Assembly: GCA_026419775.2 (NCBI GenBank)
Contig: JAOPGA020000972.1
Span: forward strand, 1-64,000
Source: Acrasis kona
Taxonomy: Eukaryota; Heterolobosea; Eutetramitea; Acrasida; Acrasidae
Length of the DNA: 64,000 nt
Direction of reading: 5' to 3'
In this document: in pieces, positions 41,201-52,049 of the stretch
Position numbering within the stretch: position 1 is the first letter of the stretch
How the letters are laid out: each line of letters opens with the position of its first letter
Position numbers and translations under genes: made by a program
The notes under the pieces: model-generated
The model's input: the letters and a program-made list of their open reading frames with translations, nothing else
Databases searched by the model: none
Told to the model about the DNA's origin: nothing

Positions 41201-41414
41201 GTCATTGAAGAGCGAATTGCAATCGGTGCGTAGTGATTTGAGCGATAGTCAATACAAGTATCGTCATGCTGCAGAAGATAGAGATCGTTTACAATCGAGC
41301 GTGAAGTCGATGAGGTCCAAATACCAAGCAAGTATGAGCGAGTATTACAAGAGAATGGATCAACAGAGACAAGAATTTGAATCAATGATGAGTAGTGTAA
41401 TAAATGACGATTAA
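38227..41414 (+). CDS. ENTH-domain protein with very long coiled coil
   Basis: Exons 38227..38375 and 38411..41414 (35-nt intron), 1050 aa. Exon 1 plus the start of exon 2 form an ENTH (epsin N-terminal) domain: ETRVREATSNNPAKNPERL, REIAEATNNYEHFLLIL, then WKRLESRGKDWRHAYKSLLM and LRHFEYIDEADGKNYGELL. ENTH domains bind phosphoinositides at endocytic or TGN membranes. Residues about 165-320 are disordered with three SAPPS..NTPRVSPNS-type repeats. Residues about 440-1040 are one continuous Gln/Ser/Glu-rich coiled coil. No clathrin-box/NPF array as in classical epsins was seen. Confidence 0.85.
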
Positions 41415-41473
41415 TTCATTTGTGTGTTGATGTTTTAAAGTATTGTAAAGAATGTTTGATTTTGTAATAACGG

Positions 41474-41915
41474 ATGGACGATGAAGGGGATGAGTGGGAC
41501 AACAATTTTGATGTCGAAGAGGAAGAGGAGGTGTTAGAACAAGAAACAAGCGTGCCTGTTGTGGGTGCGCCCGTTCAACGCAGACCGAAGAAAGTATTGT
41601 TGGTGCATGTTGTTATTGTTAAAACCAAATAGGTTCAAGATGAAGAGGCTGAACAAAAAGTGCATTTAGCACAATTAAACCGCGTCGCTGATCAATACAT
41701 CGCTTTGGTTAGTCGAATCTTAATCATTATTTTTTACTTTATAGACCAAGAAGGAGTTATTAAAAGAGCTTGAAAAGGAAGACGATGGCGCAATGCAATA
41801 TTTGGATGAACAAGATACAGAGAACAAGGAGTTTGAAGAGTTTGAAGATGAAGACTGGCTACATGAAGTACAATCCATACAAAATAATGCAAAAAAGAAG
41901 GAGAAATCGAACTGA
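41474..41915 (+). CDS. Small acidic three-exon protein
   Basis: Exons 41474..41593, 41633..41707 and 41745..41915 (introns 39 and 37 nt, all phase 0), 121 aa. Acidic start (MDDEGDEWDNNFDVEEEEEV), a PVQRRPKK basic patch at the first junction, then helical (LNRVADQYIALTKKELLKEL) and a final EDEDWLHEVQSIQ. Composition suggests a nuclear or ribosome-associated adaptor. Family not recognised. Confidence 0.6.
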
Positions 41916-42127
41916 GGCAATGAACACATTAATAATAAATACTGCTTTACGAAACAAATGATTTTCAAATGAATCATCGTCTACTAACTTATCTGTATAC
42001 TTTTATTTAACAACGGTGTTGAAAATTCGATGTTAATGTTTATAAAGATACCAACGCTCATGTAAAGATTGTAAGACCATGAAGACAACCATCATACATT
42101 TCAAACTTCTTGTGATAAAACTCAAAG

Positions 42128-42806
42128 ATGGAACTGTCCCAGAAATCAACCATGGTAGTTTTTGAACTGATCCAAAGAGCAATCCATATGTTTACTGTAA
42201 CGTGCACCAACTTCTTAGAGAAAAATTACAACAACCTCTACCTCAAGATATCCACAGGCGCCGATCTAATTCGCGTTGTTAGACTCTTGCTTGATAGTAT
42301 GTAACACCAAAATCTTGCTTGACTTTTTCAGATTATCAAATAATTTTAAAAAAAACACCAGCACTGGAATATAAGCACAAAGCACTTTTTCATAGAATTC
42401 TTGAAGCTAGGTAGAATATCACTTTACATCGCAAGCTCTAAATGTCAAGACACAGATGGGCGCACCAACACAAGTTTGATTTGGAGTCATCTTATAGAGT
42501 TCTGGACGACATTCAAATATTGATGACCCTTCTGAATGATCAAAATGCGGATGAAGTGAAAAAGATGAAGTATGCAGTGGTGTGCAAATTAGCAGATTAT
42601 ATAAGAAAAAATGTACCACCATCCGATCTATTCTCTCCCATAAAAAGTTAGTAAATATTTGTATTGTTTAACACTTTGTAGCAACACCAAAAAAAATTGC
42701 TTACAGAGAGATACTTGTTGTGGATACCCCTAGTCCAATCAATAATAAGAGAAAGATGGAACCTTCTCCTGAAATTCATGTAAATAAAAAGCTACGATTG
42801 TCTTAA
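42128..42806 (+). CDS. Swt1-type HEPN domain protein, four exons
   Basis: Exons 42128..42296, 42332..42410, 42450..42646 and 42682..42806 (introns 35, 39 and 35 nt), 189 aa, all phases agree. The domain reads MVVFELIQRAIHMFTVTCTN and YKHKALFHRILEARHRWAHQ, then FDLESSYRVLDDIQILMTLL. The RHRWAH at the exon 2/3 junction gives the Rx4H catalytic signature of HEPN ribonucleases, and the following ...DDxxRxLD...LL is as in bacterial Swt1-family HEPN proteins. A basic tail (NNKRKMEP, VNKKLRLS) looks like a nuclear signal. RNase activity is inference. Convergent with the kinase-like gene, 85 bp apart. Confidence 0.65.
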
Positions 42807-42891
42807 TTTGATTGTTTGAATTTATTTTGAATCTTTTATATGGGCATTCAATTGCAAAATTGGGCTTGTGATCTTTTAAACAAAGTTGTTT

Positions 42892-43902
42892 TCAATCAAG
42901 CTCATCGAGAATCTTGTTTGCTCTTTTTGTAAGCCAAGAAACATTACCCCACATACCCCAACCAGCGCAGAATCTTGTCCAGTCAAGAAGTGCATACTCA
43001 AAATGCTTATTTAACGTTTCAATTGTATAGACAACCGACGCTTTATTGTACCTTCTCAGTGCGCTCATTAGTTCTTGATGATAATATTCGATCAAGTCTT
43101 TTTCTTGCTTGGCAACAACACTACTATCACAACTCGTGGCTAAAAAGTACACCACGTCTTTGACGCCATACCCCCTACCTACATACTGAAAATCATACAT
43201 TGCACAGGAATCTTTTGAAGAGGAGAAGAGTATGTTTGCTGATTTGGCATCTCCATGCAACAACGTAAAATGACTATCAGAGGTCGTGCCATCGTGTTGT
43301 CCCTTTAAGAATTTATCAATTTTTGAGGAATGTGCTTTCAGCTTTGACCATTCCCTTCCAGTGATGTCACTAAGCTCGTCTTGCCTTGTGTCTAGGTACC
43401 AATATCCACCTTGTTGCCACACGCCTTGTTTAACAGTGGATTTGACAAGAGGTGGAGGTATAAGGGGGATATCTTTCCTCTCCCAGAAGCAAGCATGGAA
43501 GTTGGCCAGCCATTTTAAAACGCATTTTGATTGTGGAAAGTTGTTGGATCCAGCAGAGATTGGGTAATGTTTAGAAAGATCTTCAAGAACAAGACAGATT
43601 TTCTCATTCTCATTACGCTTGTTGTATGCCTCGGCCACCCTCGCATGTGAACCTGTGAGTTCTTTAGATAATTTTTCATAGAAATATTCTTCAACTTTGT
43701 ATGACAATAATTTCCTCATGTGTCCTTCATCGCCACTGTTTGCGTCGTTGTATTTAATTTGTTTGACAACCAAGGTTGATGGACCACTACTTTTCTGCAC
43801 CTTTAGGCGATAGATACTCCCATACCCGGCCCAAAGTGAAGCTATTCGCTCCTGAGAAATAATTTTATTACCATCCTCCAGCAGACCAACAAAACTTTCC
43901 AT
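42892..43902 (-). CDS. Choline/aminoglycoside-kinase-fold protein (EcKL/DUF1679-like)
   Basis: Single exon, 336 aa from the ATG at 43902. Protein-kinase-like fold of small-molecule kinases: Lys in STLVVKQIKYN, Glu-rich LVLEDLSKHYP, Brenner motif LLHGDAKSANILF (catalytic Asp and Asn), metal-binding Asp in AMYDFQYVGRGYG. The DFQ after HGDxxxxN is typical for EcKL/CHK-kinase-like proteins acting on small hydroxyl compounds. Substrate unknown. Cytosolic, no signal peptide. Confidence 0.8.
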   Translation of the reverse strand: MESFVGLLEDGNKIISQERIASLWAGYGSIYRLKVQKSSGPSTLVVKQIKYNDANSGDEGHMRKLLSYKVEEYFYEKLSKELTGSHARVAEAYNKRNENEKICLVLEDLSKHYPISAGSNNFPQSKCVLKWLANFHACFWERKDIPLIPPPLVKSTVKQGVWQQGGYWYLDTRQDELSDITGREWSKLKAHSSKIDKFLKGQHDGTTSDSHFTLLHGDAKSANILFSSSKDSCAMYDFQYVGRGYGVKDVVYFLATSCDSSVVAKQEKDLIEYYHQELMSALRRYNKASVVYTIETLNKHFEYALLDWTRFCAGWGMWGNVSWLTKRANKILDELD

Positions 43903-44105
43903 TTTAATCTTCAATAGATTGTAAAATTTTCATTGTTTTGCATTCCTAACGTTTAGAGATAAGCTTTCTAGATATAATACGGTTCAGTGTGAATGCCACC
44001 AATCTTAAACCAGTATGCTGGTTGTATGTATAGATCACGACCGGTTCGGAAAAAGTTCTATTGTAAGCTATCAGGTTGCCTTCACTCTAAAAATTTTCTG
44101 CAACC

Positions 44106-46351
44106 ATGTCATACAATGTACGTAATAAACTTGCTTTTATTTTGAATCTTGTTACTTTTATTTCCAGGACAATTATGGAGCAGCAGGAGACCAAAATGGC
44201 GACTACCCCGGCTATAGAAGAAAAGAATCAACGGTCTATGATGGAAAACGTCTTCGACTAAAGCACATTGAAAGAAAATTTGTGGACTATAATGGCCCGC
44301 TTATAAGCAGTGTTGTTTCCAGAATCCATCAACGCAGCCATCCCTACGACTTGTACAGAAATCAAACTTACACACCTCTACCGAATTCGGCATACACACT
44401 AGATATGAAGGCCCCTATGACGTACATATCCAATCCTGTTAGTGGAATCACAACCAAACTTGCACATGTGTCCACAAACAAAGCACGTTGCCCCATCCAC
44501 GTGGTTGTTTGGACGCCAGAGGGACGTCGTCTGCTTACAGGAACAGGTACAGGAGAATTCACACTATGGAATGGTATGGCCTTTAATTTTGAAACCATTC
44601 AACAGGCACACGACAAGGCAGTTCGTTCCATGATCTGGAGCCACAATGACATTTTCATGGTGAGTGCCGACGCCGGTGGGGTGGTCAAGTACTGGCAAAC
44701 AAACATGAACAACTTGAAAGCCTTCCAAGCCCATGACGAGTGCATACGTGACTTGGGTTTCAGTCCAACCGACAAAAAGTTTGCCTCATGCAGTGACGAC
44801 GGAACCATTAAGGTGTGGGACTTTGACACTTGTGTGAGCGAAAGTACATTATCAGGACATGGTAGTGATGTGCGTTGTTGCGACTGGCATCCACACTCTT
44901 CATTGATCGCAAGTGGCAGCAAGGATCATGACATCAAGTTATGGGACGCAAGAACGGCTCAGAACGTTGCCACCCTGCACGGACATCAATCTCCCATCTT
45001 TAACATTAAATGGAATCGTTTAAATGGTAACTGGCTGTTGAGTTGTGGTAATCAGCTTATTAAGCTTTATGACATTAGGTTCATGAAGGACTTCCATACA
45101 TATAAAGGTCACGTCCAACAAGTAGTTTGTTTAGCTTGGCATCCATCTCATGAAAACATGTTCGCAAGTGGTGGTTACGACGGAAGCATTGCCTTTTGGA
45201 CAGCCGATCAGGAACAAGCACAAGCAATGATACCAACCGCTCACGACAGCAGCGTGTGGGATTTGGCATGGCACCCGTTGGGACATGTGCTGTGTAGCGG
45301 AAGCAACGACACCACAACAAAGTTTTGGGTAAGAAACAGACCAGGAGATCCCATGAGAGACAAGTACAACATTAATCAGTTACCAACGGAACCAGCGCCA
45401 TTCATTCAACAAAACAGTCCTGCATTCAACAAGGCTGATCCATACCTTCAAGTACAACAGATCCCTCAACAAATGCATCCTTCGTTACTTGCACAAAAGT
45501 ATCAACAAAACAGACAGCAACAACAGCAGCAACAAGCAAATCATTCCTCACAACAATCTTTTGCTGGTTCACAACCTGCAGCACCTACAAAATCTGTTGG
45601 TCAACTACCTGGTATTGGTGCAAGTGTTGGAAAATCGAGTATACCTGGATTTGGTAACCAATCAACGCCGCAGTCCAATCAAAACGAAAAGCCACAAAAC
45701 AATCAACAGCAGTCACAACAACACAACAACAACCACCATCACAACAATAATCATCACAACCAACACACTCCCAGGGATGGACAGCAGAAGAGGGATGGTT
45801 ATCAGCAGCAACATGGAAGAGATGGACATTACCAACAAAGAGATGGACAACAACAACAACAACAACATGGACATGGAGGTGGTCATCATCGCGAAGGTGG
45901 TCATCAACAAAGAGACGGACAACATCAGCAACAACATGGACATCAACATCGAGATGGACAACATCAACAGCACGGAGGAAGTGGCGGTCAACAACATGGA
46001 GGTGCATATCGTAACAACCAACATAGAGAACATCATGGTGGTCCCAATAATCACCAAAGAGATGAACATCATGGCAGGAACTCTCAACAACACGATCGCC
46101 ATGACAACAACAGGCATCACGACCAGTCACCTAGACACCAACAACAGCCACAAGTGATGAGAGGTCCAAATGCAGTCATGCCTAAACCTCAAATGGGATT
46201 ACCTCCAAACATGCCAATGGTGCCTCCGGGATTTCAATTCCCACCAAACTTCCCATTCCCACCACCAGGAATGGGTAATTTACCGTTCCCCATGCCAAGT
46301 AATCAAAAGTTATTACCTCCAGGTATGCAAAAGCAACAACCAAATAAATAA
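44106..46351 (+). CDS. WDR33: WDR33/Pfs2 cleavage-polyadenylation factor subunit
   Basis: Exons 44106..44117 (12 nt: MSYN) and 44168..46351 (50-nt intron), 731 aa. N-terminus typical of the family ([20 protein letters not shown]), then seven WD40 units: [54 protein letters not shown] and [14 protein letters not shown] among them. The C-terminal 320 residues are low complexity, Gln/His/Asn-rich, then Pro/Met-rich. It recognises AAUAAA within the CPSF complex, which fits the AATAAA signals seen after many genes here. Confidence 0.93.
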
Positions 46352-46378
46352 TTTTGTCAATCAAATACTTGTGTACAT

Positions 46379-48761
46379 TTATTCTATTATTGACAAATTG
46401 GATTCTTCTTTACTATCAGCATCTATAGAATTTGTTTGATCTGATGCGATATCTGACTCTGTGGGTTCTTGTATTTGAGGTGAATTTGTTTCTTGTACAT
46501 CTTGAACAGATTTCTCCTCTTCCTGGCGCAACTTGTTCTTCTTCTCCCATGGTTTCGCTTTTCTAGTCGCGGTGGAAGGTGTTGGTTTTCTGTTTGGGTT
46601 GGTTGGTTTGTCATTGATCACTTTGATTCCTTGGACACCTTCCCCAGTAATCATTTTTTGTAAAATGTCACCATAAGCCTTTGGATACTTTGGTTGCTCT
46701 GGCTTCTGATCTTCTGGTTGTACCTCATTACTTGTTGGTTGGTCCGAAATTGTGTTTGGCTGGATAGTTGTATCTTGTGATGATACTTGTTCTTCATTTT
46801 CAATTGTTGTTGGCACATCGGTTGTTTGGTCAATCTGAGGTGAAGTGATGGGTTCAATTACAACATCTGAAACTTTTTCATCACTGACAGTCACAGGTGG
46901 TTGATCGACCACAATCAAATCTTTATTAATAGGTTCAATATTATTTTGTTTACAATAAGATTCAAAATCAAAAGTGGAATCAACATGTTTCTTGAAGTGT
47001 TTACCTTTCAACTTTAGCACTGCACGTTCAAGAGTGGTTTGGTCAATACCGTCTTCCAACTTTGAAAGAACAAATTGTTTAGACTTTATAAAAGCATCAT
47101 CATGATCGAAATCATAATTAGCAAAATCAGCATGACTTGGGGTGATGAGTAGTGTTTGATCCGTAGCTAATACAATTTGGTTCTCTTGTGTCGGAGTGAC
47201 TGGCTCTGATATGACTGGTACTGGTTCTGTATCTACTGTGGTCTTCTTCTTTTTCTTCTTCTTCTTTTTGGAACCGGTCGCTGTTGCGGCTACCTGATGT
47301 GACATCATTAATAAAGTCAAAAAGTTTTGATTTTTTAAATTTCGGTTCCGACTCCACAGTCTGCTTCATTTGATTGGAAAGTGCTTCATCCTCAATAGAT
47401 GTTGTCTTGTTGAGTAGATTTTCTGCGTATGGATTAAATGATGAACTTTGTTGTGCTGTTTGATAAAGTGAGTCAAATGAGGGAGCCTCTCCTCCGAATA
47501 TAACATCGTCATAATCATCGTAATTGTCATTATGATCGCTGGTCTTGGGTTGGTCTTGGTCAACGATAGTGGTGGCGATTGATGGTTGTGTTGGTGTGTT
47601 CTCCAAAAGTGCTTTGTTGTAATCAGCAGCGTCTGTCACGATTAATAATAAACAAAAATGTTAATGCTTACATTGTTCAAGAGCGGTTTGTGGATCCACT
47701 TTCATCTCTTCTCCGATCTCATCAATGTTAGAGTCGTGTTGTTTAAACAATGATTCATTTTCATAAGAAGGCGCTTCAACTTGCTGCTTTTCTTTTGGCT
47801 CTACATGCTCATTAGACTGAGGAACAATGACTGGATGTGAAGCAGAAGTGGGTTGGGCAGTAATTTGTGTTTGCTGTGTGGGTTGTGTTGGTTGTGTGAA
47901 TGGTTGTGACACCGGTTGAGTGGTTGGTTGTGGATAATACATTGGTAGGTAAGTAAATTGTGGAGGTGCTTGACTAGGTGGTGATGCCTTCAGCATGCCT
48001 TTGATTCCAGCCAATTCAACTCTCAAGTCAGCCAATGTCTTATCTTGATTCGAATTGTCCTTTCTAAAGTCATTGTTATTTTTATCGTACTGAAGTCTAT
48101 CTAGTTGAGTTTGGACCCTATCTAGAGTAGATCGCAAAGTATTCAGTTCACTCCTACATATTTGTACGTCAGTACTGACATTGTTTGGTGTTTGTTGTGC
48201 ATTGTTACTCTTCTCTAACATTATGGTACGCATTGACAAAAATTCTTGTTTAAGAGTGGAGAGGTCGTTGAATAGGTTGTCTAGTTTATTAGTTGTGGGT
48301 TCTGCATGTTTGCTTGATGTGGTGTTTAATGTAACGTCAGGTGCTTCTAGTTCAGGTGATACATCGGTAATCACAAGTTTAGAGCTGTTTTGGTTTGTAC
48401 CCCTCTCTTTTTCTTTATTAACCATTTTTAGCATTGGTTTTATAAATGAACCCCATAACCAAGTTGCTCCAACAGTAGCAAGGACAGTTAATAGCCATCC
48501 AACAATCAATTTAACCAACGTGTACCGAGATGTGCCTCGTTTTGTATTTTTAGGGATGACTGGATTCTTATAATTTCCACTGTTAATGTTGAATCGTTGA
48601 TTTTCGAGTAATTGATTGTAGTTTGATGAGGTGTTCGTAAGTGGTATGCTGGCCCTATCGAGTCCGCTTTCATTTAATATCTTGTTAAGTTCCTTCTCGT
48701 CAAGATCATCATAATTGAACAACTCTTGACCGCTTCTATAATTCCTTTCATGTCGGTCCAT
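46379..48761 (-). CDS. PEX14: PEX14-like peroxisomal docking protein, apparent frame break
   Basis: Exon 47672..48761, intron 47633..47671 (39 nt), then exon 47632 onward in phase to about 47270. There the frame breaks at an AAG-rich run, and the continuation is one phase later to the stop at 46379. N-terminal part: a short helical region, one hydrophobic segment (LVKLIVGWLLTVLATVGATW) and a coiled coil (ELNTLRSTLDRVQTQLDRL), as in PEX14. C-terminal part: PKAYGDILQKMITGEGVQGI and AKPWEKKNK, resembling the KPWE domain of plant/fungal PEX14. Either one gene with an indel or two overlapping genes. Docks PEX5 cargo at the peroxisome. Confidence 0.6.
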
Positions 48762-49232
48762 TTCGAGTTGTAATGGTCAATCATTGAATGTATTGTGGTT
48801 CTTCCCACATATTTTCATGTTGCAACAATAAAAGGTTGTTTTTACGCAATGAATAAGTTACTTTCATTCAATATTATTTAAATAACATCATCCCATAATT
48901 ATCTCAGATTAAACTGATTAAAGATCAATGACCCCCAAAACTAATGCATTACAACTAACAATACATCCTACTCTTCCGTGCACAATTATATGAAGACACA
49001 GGGAGTATGAAGCTGTATTGAATAACACCTGATCGTCACACTATTAACTCACTCATTGATGACATGAATGATTCCAAGATGATGGTCTGGGAATATCATC
49101 CTTTTTAATTAATCTAACTTCCTCACCATCACAGATTAAACCACAAAAATGAAGATTACAGAGTCCATTCGATAATAATCATTGACAAAGACGCCAACAA
49201 AGATCATGATAAATCGAATACTTTATTGCTTG
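48762..49232. other. Intergenic stretch
   Basis: Nothing convincing in either strand; AT-rich. It should contain the promoter of the PEX14-like gene and the 3' end of the rhomboid gene (AATAAA-like at about 49215 on the minus strand). Confidence 0.45.
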
Positions 49233-50068
49233 TTACATTCTAATACCAAACCTTCTCCTCAAAATATAATACAAATATCCTCCCATTGCACCTCCAAGAT
49301 GTAGCACTATTGCTAATGTTATTTGTCGGACTATTATACAACAACATTCCAACCTGCCCATGCAATAATGCCAACAAAAGCCGTTCTCAGTGTTAACGGA
49401 AGAACAAAGAACAACAAAATTGAACTATTAGGCTGTACACATGCAGCGTATGATAAAAGACCCATTGTAACTGAACTAGCACCTACACCCGATTTGTTCT
49501 CTTCAAACCATTTTCTTGGGCTTCTAGGATTTGTGTGTTGAGCACTTTTAATTGAGCGCTCTAATAGAAAGGCTGTAGATCCAGCAGCAGCCGTTATTGC
49601 ATAAAATAAGTACAACCTCTTTGATCCATTCATGCTTTCGAATAGATTTGAGAAGGAATAGAACACGATCATGTTAATTAACAAGTGGAAGAGTTGTTCG
49701 TGGCAGAAGGCTGATGTGAACATGGTATATACCCTACCTTCTTTCATGTTATTTAAATTGATAGTAAAATGTTTTCTCAAGAGATCGCGATTGCCGATTA
49801 TAGTTATAAATAGGAAGACGCCAACATTTGCTGCAATTAGCCTGTTGGTGGCACTGTTGAAATCGAATCCATATTGATTTCCATATCCTCCGTACCCTCC
49901 TCTTCCTCCATACCCTTTTAAACCCGAAATGAGTTGATTCATCTTTTGTCTCGGATCAAAACTACTATACTTTCGAATAATAACTCTCGTCGATTGCTTG
50001 CTCAAGCTTAATTTAATTCCATACTTTAGTTTTGTCAAGTTGGTCCTCATAGTTGTTGATCGGAGCAT
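49233..50068 (-). CDS. Mitochondrial rhomboid protease, frame break near the C-terminus
   Basis: Arg/Ser-rich start (MLRSTTMRTN, later VIIRKYSSFD) is a mitochondrial presequence. Rhomboid core: FCHEQLFHLLINMIVFYSF, catalytic-Ser region SGVGASSVTMGLLSYAA, last helix with catalytic His LAIVLHLGGAMGGYLYY. The frame stops at about 49334 after WAGWNVVV, but one phase later it continues as CIIVRQITLAIVLHLGGAMG to the stop at 49233. So a small indel lies at a GTTGTTG repeat near 49340. The active-site GASS replaces the usual GASG. PARL/Pcp1-type by targeting. Confidence 0.75.
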
Positions 50069-50188
50069 TTTGAAGTTGATTTTTCTGCTCTAGTTTGCTG
50101 TTACAATTCAGACAATTCAATTATAGCGATACTGTCACAAATGATAAAATAGAAACATAGTAAAATGAAAAGTTATGAATATTTTTTA

Positions 50189-51289
50189 TTAAGTACTGCA
50201 AACATGATTAGTGCATCTCCCATTACCTGATAGTCGACTGCTAAGCTTTTGTTTAAAACCATCGATAGACCGAAGATCTCCATTCGATAAGTCTACACTG
50301 AATACTTGATTGTCTAGATTCGACAAAAACAAAGTATTCGAAGAAACAGAGGCTGCAATAGGTACAGAGCTAAAGCTAATCTCGATCATCTGCATCAATT
50401 CTTCAGAAACGCTCAAAGTCTGCAAATCAATCTTTACAGGATCTTGGTTAACAAGTAAACCTGTGGCCAAATCCACCCTGAATAATGAAATAAACGATCC
50501 AGAATCGTCGCTGTACCCAATAATATTCACGAAACCAGTGTTACATAGATCAGGTTTCAATACTTTTATCCCTCCCGTTAGATCAAGTGATGATTCTGCA
50601 ATCACATTGATGTCCTCTTGTATAACCGAATTAGATGGTTCTACCTTGTAGGTGGTTATCTTATCCACTCCATCATATGTAATGATGTTCTCTCCACCTG
50701 CATAAAGTAGTGTTCCTGTTAACGCTTTTTGTTGTGGCCAAAATGTGAAACTCTTCAAATCCAAACTAGTGATAGATAACCCATCATATCCACCTGTAAA
50801 AATTGCTGATTGAGGTCTGTTTAATGTTCCAAGCATCTTTGCTGTCCCTGATATACATGCGCTTCCATTTATGGAAGATAATGAAAGGACGTCGTATCGC
50901 GTGATGCAGGTATCAAGATCATCTGGATAATTTACGTAAATGTATTGAGGGTCGACCAATACTATGTTGCCATTACGGGATAACTCTTTCCTCTTCACCA
51001 CCTTCTCTTCGCATACATCATACAAAACAAGTTCTCTAACCCTAGTCCTGTTGGTACCAATGACTGCTAATTGTCTGGTACCAGGAACCACTTTAACGCT
51101 TTCAGGACCAAAAGGTAACTCAAATTGTGATTGTAGTGATGTAGTGGATGTATATATCTTTACTTGAGGACTAGATGATGAGAAGTGATAGAATAATCCA
51201 TCACCATGGGATATGATGTTTGGTAATTTTGAGTGACATTGTGACATCACGATGCATAATACCAGAGCACAGGCTATTGTTGTTTTCAT
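50189..51289 (-). CDS. Secreted hypothetical protein, possible beta-propeller
   Basis: Single exon, 366 aa from the ATG at 51289. Signal peptide (MKTTIACALVLCIVMSQC). Mature part is beta-rich with repeated units of about 45 residues containing VxxVPGTRQLAVIG, RPQSAIFTGGYDGLSITSLD and SNTLFLSNLDNQVFSVDLSN, suggesting a WD/YVTN-like propeller. Upstream in-frame ATG at 51373 is less likely because it would bury the signal peptide. Several cysteines. No family recognised. Confidence 0.65.
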   Translation of the reverse strand: MKTTIACALVLCIVMSQCHSKLPNIISHGDGLFYHFSSSSPQVKIYTSTTSLQSQFELPFGPESVKVVPGTRQLAVIGTNRTRVRELVLYDVCEEKVVKRKELSRNGNIVLVDPQYIYVNYPDDLDTCITRYDVLSLSSINGSACISGTAKMLGTLNRPQSAIFTGGYDGLSITSLDLKSFTFWPQQKALTGTLLYAGGENIITYDGVDKITTYKVEPSNSVIQEDINVIAESSLDLTGGIKVLKPDLCNTGFVNIIGYSDDSGSFISLFRVDLATGLLVNQDPVKIDLQTLSVSEELMQMIEISFSSVPIAASVSSNTLFLSNLDNQVFSVDLSNGDLRSIDGFKQKLSSRLSGNGRCTNHVCST

Positions 51290-51524
51290 TGTCACTTTAT
51301 AAAAACAATTTTTGGACCCTATCAATATAAAACGAAAAGGTCTGTGTGATTCTGATTTTGTTGCAATCATCACAAATAAGACTATTTAAATAATATTAAT
51401 GTAACAAGTGCCTCTTGACCAATGATCTGTAAACCTTTAAACAAACGCGATGACGGGTCCTTCTCATTTGGAAACAATTTAAGGTTGTGCCATGTGATTG
51501 GTTACTTTTTCAATCCCTTGTTTC

Positions 51525-51782
51525 TTAATAATAATGTAGGAAATATCTAATTTGAACTGTTGAGTATAATTCTGGTCTGTTATAGACTTTTATGCAAGAC
51601 ATTGTGCCTCTTGTGTGCCAATACAAGTACACGCATTCATCGTCGAATTTTAGATAATTAACAGTGATGGCCGTGATGGACGGAGTTGATTGCGCGAACT
51701 TTGATATCTTTTGCGTACAGATTTTTAATCGGTCAATAAACTTTGTTTTTCGGTCGAAGTAGTGCTTCGAAAGGATCACCAC
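51525..51782 (-). pseudogene. Possible exon or gene fragment without start
   Basis: Open minus-strand frame lacking an ATG at its 5' end, containing YFDRKTKFIDRLKICTQKIS and NYLKFDDECVYLYWHTRG. Protein-like composition, but no start and no supported upstream exon. Either a fragment or chance. Confidence 0.2.
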
Positions 51783-52049
51783 ACGTATTCCTCAGTCGTA
51801 TTTGAGCTAACTCATCCCACAAAATCGATTTCTCATACGAAAATTGCCACCAATGAGCCACACGCAATCAATACATAATTAAAGTGTGAAGAAGTCTTCC
51901 CTTAAGCTTTACAAAAAGTTTGTTTACAATGAAAAACTGTTCCCTTTCTACCAATACAATGAGATTCCAATTTCACGATGGACACCGTCTCTGTTGACAC
52001 TTTTCACTCGACCAGAAACAAATTCGTTATTAACATTATATATTTTATT

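Noticed and set aside
39700..41390. CRISPR-like or tandem repeat appearance of CAATCAAATC words
   Set aside because: Codon-level repetition of a Gln/Ser/Asn/Glu coiled coil; no fixed repeat-spacer pattern.
7095..42806. Idea that the nucleotidyltransferase and HEPN genes form an MNT-HEPN toxin-antitoxin pair
   Set aside because: They are 35 kb apart, have different gene structures and no shared regulation is visible.
45489..46157. Overlapping long ORFs on both strands within the WDR33 C-terminus
   Set aside because: CAA/CAT-rich low-complexity sequence opens several frames; the WD40 frame continues through and is the real one.
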